Source of the DNA: an uncultured Oscillospiraceae bacterium
GTDB taxonomy: Bacteria > Bacillota > Clostridia > Oscillospirales > Oscillospiraceae
Reading direction: 5' to 3'
Assembly (NCBI GenBank): GCA_910579485.1
Contig: CAJTVO010000032.1
Location: forward strand, 1 to 29,037
DNA length: 29,037 bases
Made by a program: the position numbers and the translations under genes. Below the pieces are notes generated by a model that saw only the letters and a list, made by a program, of their open reading frames with translations, ran no database searches and was not told where the DNA came from. How positions within the stretch are numbered: position 1 is the first letter of the stretch; the number at the start of each line of letters is the position of its first letter. Below, in pieces: positions 1-7,652 of the stretch.

Positions 1-105
1 TGATGAATATCTGACGGCCGCTCTCGGTGGACAGGGCGTAGATCCCCGCCTCCGGAGAGGTGGCCAGGATCTTCAGCTGGGGCACCTTCTCGATGTCCTC
101 CTGTC
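1..105 (-). other. Inverted coding-like fragment at window start
   Basis: Read on the minus strand, these bases give a protein-like stretch (DIEKVPQLKILATSPEAG, then IYALSTESGRQIF) that looks like part of a secreted or propeller-type lipoprotein. The plus-strand reading of the same bases is rich in Arg, Gly and Leu and looks like an antisense shadow. The fragment runs off the window edge and ends where the plus-strand solute-binding tail begins. It may be the other end of a related binding-protein gene brought in by inversion or by a chimeric assembly. The parent family is a guess. Confidence 0.45.
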
Positions 106-292
106 GGAGGAGGACACCGAACGGTACAAAAAGCTGATCAACCACACCACTCAGCTCTACTGGCCGGAGGACGAGCTGTCCGGCATCGTCTGGGACACCC
201 TGGGCTCCTACTTCGCCGGGGACCGGACGCTGGATGACTCCATTGGACTTCTTCAGAACCGGGTGGGGCTGTATCTGAACGAGAGCCGCTAG
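101..292 (+). CDS. C-terminal fragment of an extracellular solute-binding protein
   Basis: The last 60 or so residues (from about SEEDTERYKKLI to LYLNESR, stop TAG at 290-292) closely match the C-terminus of the solute-binding lipoprotein encoded at 14908-17133. Shared features include a SYFAGDRTLDDS versus AYFAGDKTLDET block and an LLQNRVGLYLNE versus LIQNRAQLYVNE block. The plus frame stays open to the window edge, but the sequence before about position 105 does not read like this family. The visible gene is therefore either cut by a rearrangement or joined to foreign sequence. Family assignment of the tail is firm. Whether a full gene exists cannot be seen here. Confidence 0.75.
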   Translation: MSEEDTERYKKLINHTTQLYWPEDELSGIVWDTLGSYFAGDRTLDDSIGLLQNRVGLYLNESR

Positions 293-313
293 ACCCGTTC
301 TCCCAGGCACACA

Positions 314-355
314 GCTTCGCCGCCTGCGTTTCCGCAGGCGGCGAAGCCGTTCTTT
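314..355 (+). terminator. Rho-independent terminator after the solute-binding fragment
   Basis: A perfect 15-bp GC-rich stem (314-328 with 333-347) closes a 4-nt TTTC loop and is followed by a short T-rich stretch, CGTTCTTT. It begins 22 bp after the TAG stop and lies between converging genes, so it may also stop spoIIE transcripts arriving from the right. Confidence 0.8.
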
Positions 356-410
356 GGGTCGTTGTCTCGCATTGAAAGCTCTTTTTGATCCCTTTTCCCG
401 AGGGAAAAGA

Positions 411-2018
411 TCATACCTCCCTCCTTCCGCGCTTCCCGGCCGGGAGGTACACGCACAGGGCGCTTCGGTCGTCGTCCCCGTGCCGCCGCTGGTAGGCCTC
501 CCGGAGCACGAGGCTGGTCAGCACGTTGGGGTCGCTCCCCTGCCACCCGGCCAGAAGGTCCTGGAGCCACTGGTCGTCCCCGCTGTCGGCCACGCCGTCG
601 CTGACCATCAGCAAAAACGTGTTCTCCTCCAGGGGGAACCGGATGGCCTGGGGCTCCGCGCCGGAGTCCTGGAGACCCGCCGGGAGGGACGCTCCCGCCA
701 GCCGCCGGACGGATCCCTGGCGCTTGATATACGTGGGCGCCGCGCCGTACTTGTAAAGCGCCGCCTGACCGGCGGAGAGGTCCGCCGCCAGCAGGTCGAT
801 GGTGGTGAAGCTCCCCTGCTCGTCGCTGCGGAGGTTCAGGGCGGCGTTCATGGTCCGCAGGGCCGTCTCCGGCGCGATGCCCGCCTGAAGGAACTGCTCC
901 AGCAGCCGCAGGGCCATCTGGCTCTCCCGCTGGGCCTCCCGGCCGCTGCCCATGCCGTCGCTGAGGATGGCGTACAGGGTGCTCCCGGTCCGGAACCAGG
1001 TGAGGCTGTCTCCGCACAGGCGCTGGCCCTCCTTGGGCTCCGCTCCCAGGGCCACCTCGTGGCACAGCTCCTTCCCGGTGGCGGCGGGAGCCTCGGCGGC
1101 GGACATGGCCTGGGCCACCAGCTCCCCCAGCTGGGTGTACTGCCCCCGGCTGCGCTCCCGCTCCCGGGCCAGCTGGCGGCGGTACTGCCGCCTGAGCAGC
1201 AGGGCCGTCACCTCCGTATTGATAGCGGAGAGGAGCTGGGGAAAATGGATGCACCGGGAGGCGAAATGGACGGCGAAGTCCGATGCCTCCGCCCTTCCCC
1301 GCTCCAGCATCAGAGGCGTGGCGTCATTGAAAGCGTTGAAGGTGGATACGTACTCCTTGTTCCAGCACAGGTCCCGGAGGGCGCACCCCCGGCACACCAC
1401 CTCCGCCGCGCGGTCGAAGACTACGGCGGGGTTCTCCTCCTTCTTGGGCTGCTGGGATGGGACCAGGCTCTCCCCCAGGGCCCGCAGGGCCTCGGCGCTC
1501 AGGCGCAGCCGCTGGCGCAGGCTCTCCGAGTCCCGGGGGGCCTTCCGCCTGGGGATCACCGCCTCCCGTAGCAGCAGGGAGCAGTAGTGGCACAGCACCC
1601 CGGACAGGACCGTGCAGGCGGCCATCCGCAGCAGGCTCTCGCTCCCGATGCCCATCTGCAGGGCGTAGGCCAATTCCACCGCCAGCGTGGCCCCGGCGGC
1701 GGCCGCCGGACGGAACCACCCCTGCCGGAACCACTTGGTATCCCGAAAGGCGGAGAGCACCGCGTAGATCAGCACCAGGATCCCGCAGCCCCGCAGCGCC
1801 GGGGCGAAGGGCAGGAATACCAGGCTTCCTCCGATCCCCCCCGCCAAAGCGGCGAGGCCGTACTTCCCGGGCCGGCAGGCCGCCAGGAAGCCAGCCGCCA
1901 GCGGCGCGCGGCCCTCCAGACAGCACCCGGCGGCGAAAAAACCTACCGCCCCGTAGCCCGCCAGCCGGAGCGCCTCTCCCGCGGTGGCCCGTTCCAGGGT
2001 AATGTTGGCGATTTTCAT
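411..2018 (-). CDS. spoIIE: SpoIIE-family sporulation serine phosphatase
   Basis: In sporulating Firmicutes SpoIIE is a membrane-bound PP2C-type phosphatase that dephosphorylates SpoIIAA in the forespore and so activates sigma-F; it also acts at the polar septum. The 535-residue product has several hydrophobic segments in about residues 15-165. A cysteine-bearing linker follows (CRGCALRDLCW), then a C-terminal PP2C-like domain with CGDSLTWF, the metal-binding SDGMGSGREA block and MVSDGVAD. It is much shorter than the roughly 827-residue B. subtilis protein, mainly because the membrane region has fewer segments. The ATG at 2018 is preceded by GAAGGGGACA. A promoter with a 21-bp spacer lies upstream, and the gene converges on the terminator at 314. 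The family call is secure. Confidence 0.92.
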   Translation of the reverse strand: MKIANITLERATAGEALRLAGYGAVGFFAAGCCLEGRAPLAAGFLAACRPGKYGLAALAGGIGGSLVFLPFAPALRGCGILVLIYAVLSAFRDTKWFRQGWFRPAAAAGATLAVELAYALQMGIGSESLLRMAACTVLSGVLCHYCSLLLREAVIPRRKAPRDSESLRQRLRLSAEALRALGESLVPSQQPKKEENPAVVFDRAAEVVCRGCALRDLCWNKEYVSTFNAFNDATPLMLERGRAEASDFAVHFASRCIHFPQLLSAINTEVTALLLRRQYRRQLARERERSRGQYTQLGELVAQAMSAAEAPAATGKELCHEVALGAEPKEGQRLCGDSLTWFRTGSTLYAILSDGMGSGREAQRESQMALRLLEQFLQAGIAPETALRTMNAALNLRSDEQGSFTTIDLLAADLSAGQAALYKYGAAPTYIKRQGSVRRLAGASLPAGLQDSGAEPQAIRFPLEENTFLLMVSDGVADSGDDQWLQDLLAGWQGSDPNVLTSLVLREAYQRRHGDDDRSALCVYLPAGKRGRREV

Positions 2019-2050
2019 AGCTTGTCCCCTTCTCTGCTGTGATTTGTATC

Positions 2051-2083
2051 ATTGTAACAGAGAAGGAGGAAGAAATCTGTCGG
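2051..2083 (-). promoter_or_regulatory. Possible Spo0A-type promoter of spoIIE
   Basis: On the minus strand a TACAAT -10 box (2051-2056) is preceded, 21 bp upstream, by CCGACA (2078-2083) within TTTCCCGACAGA. The long spacer and a 0A-box-like element over the -35 region recall B. subtilis spoIIE and spoIIG promoters, which Spo0A~P activates with sigma-A. The 0A-box match is partial. Confidence 0.5.
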
Positions 2084-2197
2084 GAAATATGCGGGGGGAA
2101 TGGGTGGGGGAAAGAAATCGCAGGGAGCAGAAAAATTGCAACAGCCGGTCGATGGACCCAGGCCGCGGGATATGATATACTGTCTTCCATATGATCG

Positions 2198-2235
2198 AAA
2201 GGGGCGGCCCGATGTTTTCATTGGGCCGCCCCTTT
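2198..2235 (-). terminator. Terminator of the recN-side operon
   Basis: A 17-bp stem (2198-2214 with 2219-2235, one wobble pair) closes a 4-nt loop. It is flanked by A and T runs on its two sides, so it can work in either orientation. It lies 26 bp after the stop of the zeta-like gene and closes the long minus-strand operon. Confidence 0.75.
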
Positions 2236-2261
2236 ATGCTTGTTCCGTCATGAAGATAAGG

Positions 2262-2816
2262 TCACAGGTGCCGCGAAAGCTCTTTGATCCATTCGGGCCG
2301 GTACTCGCCCTCCAGGATCAGTTCTCCGTTGCGATAGACGGCCACTTCCGCGAAGCCGTTCCGGTTGTCATAGAAAACCACCTCATCGCAGTAGGGCAGC
2401 ACGGCCCGGAGACCGTCCCACCGCTTTTGAAAGCGCTTTCGGACCATCGCTCCCGGAATATCGTGGCCGCCCAGGGCCACGCGGTTAGCGATGCGCTTCT
2501 CGCTCTCCTCCGCGGTATCCAGCCCGATGTAGTACAGCCGGACGTGGTACCCCAGTTCTCCGACCCGCCGGACCGTCTTCCGCACCTGATGGCCGGACAG
2601 CGTGGTCTCCTGGGTGAAGCTGGCCCCGCCGCGGATACAGTCCTCCATGATCCGGACCGCCCTCCTGCCTCCCGCAAGGGGGTCGCCGCCGGACTGGGCG
2701 GTCAGCTTGTCAATGTCGATGATGACCCCCAGGTCCGTGGTCCGGCTCTTCAGAACGCCGGTAAAGCTGCTCTTGCCCACGCCGTTCACTCCGCCGACGA
2801 TGGTGTAGATCTTCAT
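2262..2816 (-). CDS. Zeta-toxin-like P-loop kinase/ATPase
   Basis: The 184-residue protein opens with MKIYTIVGGVNGVGKSS, a Walker A loop at about residues 8-17. A DIDKLT segment (near residues 34-39) and an arginine-rich C-terminal half follow, as in the zeta-toxin and small P-loop kinase families. Zeta toxins phosphorylate UDP-N-acetylglucosamine, but many chromosomal relatives have unknown substrates. I see no epsilon-type antitoxin next to it, so a toxin role is not supported here. The start is the ATG at 2816, with AAAGGGGG upstream. A much longer frame reading into the M28-like gene is antisense-like in composition and was not used. It is the last gene of the operon. Confidence 0.75.
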   Translation of the reverse strand: MKIYTIVGGVNGVGKSSFTGVLKSRTTDLGVIIDIDKLTAQSGGDPLAGGRRAVRIMEDCIRGGASFTQETTLSGHQVRKTVRRVGELGYHVRLYYIGLDTAEESEKRIANRVALGGHDIPGAMVRKRFQKRWDGLRAVLPYCDEVVFYDNRNGFAEVAVYRNGELILEGEYRPEWIKELSRHL

Positions 2817-2848
2817 TAGGCAGTATCCCCCTTTCAGCCTGCGCCGCG

Positions 2849-3805
2849 TTACTCTTCCGCCCCGCCGTCCAGGTATGCCGGTAAAAACCGCGCCAGGCTC
2901 CGGGCGATGTACGCCGCGTTCTCCTCCCGGAGGACCGTATCCTTCTTCGTGCGCAGATGGGGGATGTAGTACCCCAGCCCCGCCAGATACCGGCAGGCGC
3001 ACACCGTTACATGGAATTTGAACTTCCGGTTGTCCGAGGGATAGTACTGCAGGCCCTTGGACAGCACATGGGGGCGCATCTCCTCCCCCTCCGGAAAGGA
3101 CGACTCCAGCGCCTCCAGCAGCGCTCCGTCCCAGCGGCTGTACTTGGAGGGGATCAGCAGCAGCTCCTCCCCGTCGCCCACGCAGTCCAGATCGATGAAC
3201 AGGCACTGAGACGCCTTGTCGATATGCCGCTTCTTGAAGGCCGAGGCCCCCAGGAGGCTCCGCTCGTTGTTGTCCAGAAACACCAGGCACACCCGCTTGC
3301 CGGGCCGCACCTCCCTGGCGGCAGCCATCAGCGCCAGCACGCCGGAGGAGTTGCCGTTGGCGTTGCTCTGGTTGGCCGGGCCGTAGGCCGCAAGCCACAG
3401 GCCCGCCACCGCCAGCACCAGGAACAGGGGCAGCATCAGCCCCGGCTGGTCCAGCGGGAAGCTGACCGCCAGCGCCAGCAGGAACGCCGCTGCCGCCAAT
3501 GCCAGCGCCGCCGCCAGGTGGTAGCAGATGTGCGCTAACACGTTGGCGGGCAATACGAAATCAGGTATCAGCATCCGGGAGCCGGTGTCGTAGTGGGCGC
3601 AGAGGAAGATATCGGCCCGGTCCGGGTCGCCCGCTACCACGTTGACGCTGCCGTTCCATTTGCCGTAGGTCTCCTCCCCGGCCTTCCATCCCGCCCGCTT
3701 CAGCTCCCGGAGCAGCCACTGGCGGAACTCCCGCTTCTGAGCCCCGGTCTTCCGCACCGGGTGGACTGTCAGCAGGTATTTTTTTAAGCTGTCGATGCCT
3801 TCCAT
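2849..3805 (-). CDS. Membrane-anchored M28-like peptidase, active site altered
   Basis: The 318-residue protein has the layout of M28 zinc aminopeptidases, with two hydrophobic segments (about residues 87-140) inserted after the first metal motif. The His-x-Asp motif is present (CAHYDTG, H71 and D73), as are the later acidic motif (DLDCVGDG, about 206-212) and a C-terminal His (YIPHLR, H283). Two key sites differ. The usual Asp-Asn-x-Ser-Gly block reads GNSSG at 151-155, losing the bridging Asp. The usual Glu-Glu pair reads Asn180-Glu181, losing the residue that acts as general base in this family. It may be a pseudoenzyme. It starts 10 bp after the recN stop with a good ribosome site (GGAGAAGGGA). 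Confidence 0.75.
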   Translation of the reverse strand: MEGIDSLKKYLLTVHPVRKTGAQKREFRQWLLRELKRAGWKAGEETYGKWNGSVNVVAGDPDRADIFLCAHYDTGSRMLIPDFVLPANVLAHICYHLAAALALAAAAFLLALAVSFPLDQPGLMLPLFLVLAVAGLWLAAYGPANQSNANGNSSGVLALMAAAREVRPGKRVCLVFLDNNERSLLGASAFKKRHIDKASQCLFIDLDCVGDGEELLLIPSKYSRWDGALLEALESSFPEGEEMRPHVLSKGLQYYPSDNRKFKFHVTVCACRYLAGLGYYIPHLRTKKDTVLREENAAYIARSLARFLPAYLDGGAEE

Positions 3806-3815
3806 TCCCTTCTCC

Positions 3816-5492
3816 TCACAATCCCGCCCGATACTCCGCCGCCGCGTCCAGCAGCTCCTCCGCGCCCGCCAGCAGGGCGGAGGTCACGCGCTGTCCGCCG
3901 GTGAGCCGGGCCAGCTCCTCCTTGCGGCGCTCCCGGTCCAGCCGGACCACCTGGGTATAGGTACGGCCCTCCCGCTCCCCCTTTTCCACGGAGAAGTGGG
4001 TGTCCGCCATGGCCGCCAGCTGGGGCAGATGGGTGACGCACAGCACCTGCTTGCGCCTGCTGACCTGGGCCAGCTTCTCCGCCACCTTCTGGGCCGCCCG
4101 GCCGCTGACGCCGGTATCCACCTCGTCGAACACCAGGGTCCCGATCAGCTCGTTCTCCGCCAGCACGTTTTTCAGCGCCAGCATGATCCGGGCCAGCTCG
4201 CCGCCGGAGGCCACCTTGTTGATGGGACGCAGCTCCTCCCCCACGTTGGCGGACATCAGGAAGCGCACCACGTCGATCCCCAGGGCGTCGGGCTCCTTCT
4301 CCTCGAAGCAGATGGCGAAGCGGACCTTGGGCATATCCAGCTGCCGCAGCTCCTCCTGGATGCGCTCCTCCAGACGCTTGGCCGCCGCCTTCCGGGCCTC
4401 GGACAGTGCCCGGGCGGCTTTCATCGCCCTGCCCCGTTCCTTCTCCAGCTGCTTCTCCAGCCGGGCGGTGGTGTCGGCGGCAAAGGCAATCTGGTCCAGC
4501 TCCTCCCGGCACTTCTCCAGGTAGGCCAGCATGTCCTCCACCGTGGGGCCGTACTTCTTTTTCAGGCGGTAGAGCAGGTCCGCCCGGCCCTCCAGCTCGT
4601 CCAGCTCACGGGGGCTGAAATCGAAGGAATCCTGGAGGTCACGGAGGGTCTCCGCCACGTCGTAGGCCTCCGAATAGAGGCCCTCCAGCCGCTCGTGGAG
4701 CTTCCCGAACCGGTCGTCCAGCCCCTTTACGCCGGAGACCGCCCCGGCGGCCTCCCGCAGCTCCGACACCGCGCCGCCGCCGTCGTCCCCGCCGGTAAGG
4801 CTCCACACGGCCCCCTGGACGGCGGACATGAATTTCTCGCCGTTGCGCAGCAGGTTCCGCCGCTGGAGAAGGACCTCCTCCTCCCCCGGCTTCAGCTGGG
4901 CCTTCTCCAGCTCCTGGATCTGGAAGGCGAGGCTGTCCATGCGCCGCTCCTTCTCCGCCTCGTCCATCTGCAGGGACTTCAGCTTCTTCCGGGTGGCCTC
5001 CATGGCCTCGTAGCAGGCGGCGTAGGCCTCCAGCTCCGCCTCCACCCGGCCGAAGCTGTCCAGGTAGGCGCCGTGCTGTTCCTCGTCCAGCAGCTGCTGC
5101 CCGTCGTGCTGGCCGTGGATGTTCAGCAGCGCGCCGCCGATCCGCCGCAGCTGGGCCACCGTCACCGGCCTGCCGCTCACGCGGCAGGCGTTCTTCCCGT
5201 CGGCGTAGATCTCCCGCTGGAGCAGGAGCTCCCCGTCCTCCGCCTCCAGGCCGCACTCCTCCAGGGCCGCCAGAGGCGGCACGCCGGAGAACATGGCGCT
5301 GACGAAGGCCTTCGCCGCGCCGGTGCGGATCAGGTCCCGGCTGGTCCGCTGGCCCAGCACGGCCCCCATGGCATCGATCACGATGCTCTTTCCGGCGCCG
5401 GTCTCGCCGGTCAGGGCGTTGAAGCCCTCGTCGAAGGTGATGTCCGCCTCCTCGATCACCGCGATATTTTCAATATGCAGCAGCTGTAACAT
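3816..5492 (-). CDS. recN: DNA repair protein RecN
   Basis: RecN is an SMC-like ATPase recruited to DNA double-strand breaks. The 558-residue product has Walker A GETGAGKS at residues 29-36 and a long coiled-coil middle of heptad-like Glu, Leu and Arg-rich helices. The ABC signature VASGGELARIMLAL and the Walker B region LVFDEVDTGVSG lie in the C-terminal third. Length and motif order are normal. The start at 5492 is supported by AGGAGAACGCACG upstream. It follows argR by 37 bp, the standard Firmicutes arrangement. Confidence 0.97.
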   Translation of the reverse strand: MLQLLHIENIAVIEEADITFDEGFNALTGETGAGKSIVIDAMGAVLGQRTSRDLIRTGAAKAFVSAMFSGVPPLAALEECGLEAEDGELLLQREIYADGKNACRVSGRPVTVAQLRRIGGALLNIHGQHDGQQLLDEEQHGAYLDSFGRVEAELEAYAACYEAMEATRKKLKSLQMDEAEKERRMDSLAFQIQELEKAQLKPGEEEVLLQRRNLLRNGEKFMSAVQGAVWSLTGGDDGGGAVSELREAAGAVSGVKGLDDRFGKLHERLEGLYSEAYDVAETLRDLQDSFDFSPRELDELEGRADLLYRLKKKYGPTVEDMLAYLEKCREELDQIAFAADTTARLEKQLEKERGRAMKAARALSEARKAAAKRLEERIQEELRQLDMPKVRFAICFEEKEPDALGIDVVRFLMSANVGEELRPINKVASGGELARIMLALKNVLAENELIGTLVFDEVDTGVSGRAAQKVAEKLAQVSRRKQVLCVTHLPQLAAMADTHFSVEKGEREGRTYTQVVRLDRERRKEELARLTGGQRVTSALLAGAEELLDAAAEYRAGL

Positions 5493-5529
5493 CGTGCGTT
5501 CTCCTTTTTCTCACGCTCCACAGGCCCGC

Positions 5530-5982
5530 TTACTTCAGCATCTCGTGGATGTCCTCGCAGAATCCCTTTGCCATCTCGGCGTCCTTCATGACCAGCAGGG
5601 CCGTGTCGTCTCCCGCCAGCGTGCCCACCATGCCGGAGATGCTCATGCCGTCCATGGCCGCCGCCGCCGCGTTGGCCAGGCCCGCCATGGTCTTGATGAC
5701 CACGATGTTCTGGGCGGAGTCCACGCTGATGATGCTCTCCCGGAAAATGGTGCGCAGCTTGTCCGCCACGTTGAGCTTGTTGCGCTGGCTGGAGACGGTA
5801 TAACGGTACCGCCCCTGGCCAATCGGCTCCTTGATGAGGTGGAGCTGCTTGATGTCCCGGGAAATGGTGGCCTGGGTGCAGGTCACGCCCTGCTCCTGAA
5901 GCTTCTGCTGCAATTGCTCCTGGGTGTCGATGGCTTCCCGCTCCACGATCTCCAGAATACGGCGCTGACGGTCATTTTTCAT
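5530..5982 (-). CDS. argR: Arginine repressor ArgR/AhrC
   Basis: ArgR is an arginine-sensing hexameric repressor of arginine biosynthesis and activator of catabolism. The 150-residue product has an N-terminal winged helix (residues 1-65; TCTQATISRDIKQL is the recognition-helix region) and a C-terminal oligomerisation and arginine-binding domain ending GTLAGDDTALLV and FCEDIHEML. The ATG at 5982 fits the ribosome site GGAGG at 8-bp spacing better than the TTG at 5988, which is only 2 bp from it. The start overlaps the end of nadK by 11 bp, suggesting translational coupling. Confidence 0.95.
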   Translation of the reverse strand: MKNDRQRRILEIVEREAIDTQEQLQQKLQEQGVTCTQATISRDIKQLHLIKEPIGQGRYRYTVSSQRNKLNVADKLRTIFRESIISVDSAQNIVVIKTMAGLANAAAAAMDGMSISGMVGTLAGDDTALLVMKDAEMAKGFCEDIHEMLK

Positions 5983-6847
5983 ATCCAATGCCTCCTGTCA
6001 TTTTTGTCCTCAGAATGTCGTAAATGCTTTTATCGGTCAGCCGGAGCAGCTCCGTCTCGTACCGGGAACGGCTGACGCGCACCTGGTCGCCCTGCCGCAG
6101 GGCGAAGGCCTTGCCGCCGTCCACCGAGAGGTAGACCTGCTTCCGGTTCAGCTCCGCCGGGGACACGGTCACCGTTCCCGCGGCGGAAAGTACAAAGGAT
6201 TTGGTGAAGACTGAGTGGGCGCAGATAGGGCTGATGACGAAATTCCGCGCCGTGGGCTCCACGATGGGCCCCCCCGCCGAGAGGGAGTACCCCGTGGACC
6301 CGGTGGGCGTGGCCACCACCACGCCGTCCCCGCAGAAGAGGCCCAGCCGGTCCTCCCCCGCCGATACCTGAAGCCGGACCACCCGGGCCATGGCCCCCTT
6401 GGTGATCACCGCGTCGTTGAGGGCGCTGCCGGTATAGACCGTCCGGCCCTCCCGCTGGACGGTCACGTCCAGCATCATCCGCTTCTCCCGGCGGAAGCGG
6501 CCCGAGGCCAGATTTTTCAGCAGTCCCAGCTCTCCCGCCTCCAGGTCCGACATGAACCCCAGGCTCCCCAGGTTCACCCCCAGCACCGGGACGCCCCGCA
6601 TGGAGGCCGCCCGGGCCAGGTGCAGGATGGTCCCGTCCCCGCCGAAGGCCACCACCAGGTCGCTGCCGCGCAGCTCCTGCTGGAGGGGCCGCAGGGGCAC
6701 GCCGAACTGCCCGTCCCCGCCCTCCGGCTTGAAGGGCAGGCAGTAGACCGTGGACAGGCCCACGCTCTTCAGGATGGACTCCGCCGCCTTCGCCGCCGAC
6801 AGGCCCTTGTCCCGGTAGGGGTTGGGACATAATATCACACGTTTCAT
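5972..6847 (-). CDS. nadK: NAD kinase
   Basis: NAD kinase phosphorylates NAD to NADP. The 291-residue protein has the diagnostic GGDGT motif (VVAFGGDGTILHLAR) and NLGSLGFMSD. A nucleotide-binding TPTGSTGYSLSAGG block precedes a conserved ICAHSVFTKSFVL segment. I chose the ATG at 6847, 7 bp after GGAGGT, over the GTG at 6850, which would leave only 4 bp. It sits in the usual tlyA-nadK-argR-recN order, but two extra genes separate it from tlyA. Confidence 0.96.
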   Translation of the reverse strand: MKRVILCPNPYRDKGLSAAKAAESILKSVGLSTVYCLPFKPEGGDGQFGVPLRPLQQELRGSDLVVAFGGDGTILHLARAASMRGVPVLGVNLGSLGFMSDLEAGELGLLKNLASGRFRREKRMMLDVTVQREGRTVYTGSALNDAVITKGAMARVVRLQVSAGEDRLGLFCGDGVVVATPTGSTGYSLSAGGPIVEPTARNFVISPICAHSVFTKSFVLSAAGTVTVSPAELNRKQVYLSVDGGKAFALRQGDQVRVSRSRYETELLRLTDKSIYDILRTKMTGGIGYEK

Positions 6848-6878
6848 CACACGTACCTCCGTGTTGGTCCGAACCCGG

Positions 6879-7376
6879 TCATCTGTTCAGGCGGCAGCGT
6901 GCCACAACCGCGCCGTCATCGTCTGTACCGGCAGCCATAAATCCGCACCCGAGAAACGTCTTTCCTGATATCTCGTTCTCAGGGTGCCATGCCGCATACA
7001 CACTCTCCGCTCTGCCATAAGGAAATGTCCGGATATAGTCCAGCAGCAGCCTGACCGCTGCCCTTCCATAGCCCTTTCCCTGATGGTTCTTATCAATCAT
7101 CAGTCTGTATATTTCATATGCAGGGCGGTGGTCAAGGTCGTAATCCTTCTCATAGGTTATCATGGCGAAGCCTACCATTTCGTCTCCGCAATAGACGGCA
7201 AAGGGGATGCACCGGTAATATTCTTCGGCCTCGCTCCTGTTTGCGTCCGAATGCACATAGGCCTCTGCCAGACTGAACAGGTTCGGATTGACAAACCGGC
7301 GCTGTTCACCGGTAACCTCCAGCGCAATACATTTGATCCAATTTCCATGATCAACCGTTCTTAATGCAACCATCAT
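6879..7376 (-). CDS. GNAT acetyltransferase, BltD-like
   Basis: The 165-residue protein has the acetyl-CoA-binding motif of the GNAT fold (MIDKNHQGKGYGRAAV) and an N-terminal FVNPNLFSLAEAYV stretch. That stretch is reminiscent of the BltD spermine/spermidine acetyltransferase group, so a polyamine or other amine is a reasonable but unproven substrate. Base composition is noticeably more AT-rich than the flanking nadK and tlyA, hinting at acquisition. Its ATG overlaps the TfoX-domain stop (ATGA), so the two are probably co-translated. Confidence 0.8.
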   Translation of the reverse strand: MMVALRTVDHGNWIKCIALEVTGEQRRFVNPNLFSLAEAYVHSDANRSEAEEYYRCIPFAVYCGDEMVGFAMITYEKDYDLDHRPAYEIYRLMIDKNHQGKGYGRAAVRLLLDYIRTFPYGRAESVYAAWHPENEISGKTFLGCGFMAAGTDDDGAVVARCRLNR

Positions 7377-7648
7377 AACTCTCCCCAGGGCGCTTCCGCC
7401 AGCCCGTCGCTGAAGCTCTTCAGCGCCCTCTTTCTTTCCTCGGAAAGGCCGTTGAACTCCGTCTGAGAGACCGCGCCCTCCAGTGCGTACAAATGCACCA
7501 GACAGACCCGGGGATACCGCTCTCTGAGCCGCGCAAAGGCCTGTTCAGGCCCTGCGGCTATCAGCTCCTCCGCCGAGGATATCCCGACGGACCGCAGCTT
7601 TTTCGCCATCTCCCGGCCAATATTCATCATGGACGTCAACTCCGCCAT
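7373..7648 (-). CDS. TfoX/Sxy C-terminal domain protein
   Basis: This 91-residue protein consists only of the helix-hairpin-helix-like TfoX C-terminal domain (NIGREMAKKLRSVGISSAEEL, continuing to YALEGAVSQTEFNGLS). In gamma-proteobacteria full-length TfoX/Sxy activates competence genes. Stand-alone C-domains are common in Firmicutes and their function is unknown. The start at 7648 has AAAGGAATAG upstream. It forms a coupled pair with the GNAT gene that follows and sits between tlyA and nadK. Confidence 0.85.
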   Translation of the reverse strand: MAELTSMMNIGREMAKKLRSVGISSAEELIAAGPEQAFARLRERYPRVCLVHLYALEGAVSQTEFNGLSEERKRALKSFSDGLAEAPWGEL

Positions 7649-7652
7649 AGGC

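Noticed and set aside
2262..3398. Extended 378-codon version of the zeta-like protein
   Set aside because: The added N-terminal part lies opposite in frame within the M28-like gene and is low-complexity; the ATG at 2816 has a ribosome site and begins right before Walker A.
3795..5489. Plus-strand open frame opposite recN
   Set aside because: It is the antisense shadow of recN, with low-complexity Leu-Gln-Arg composition and no ribosome site.
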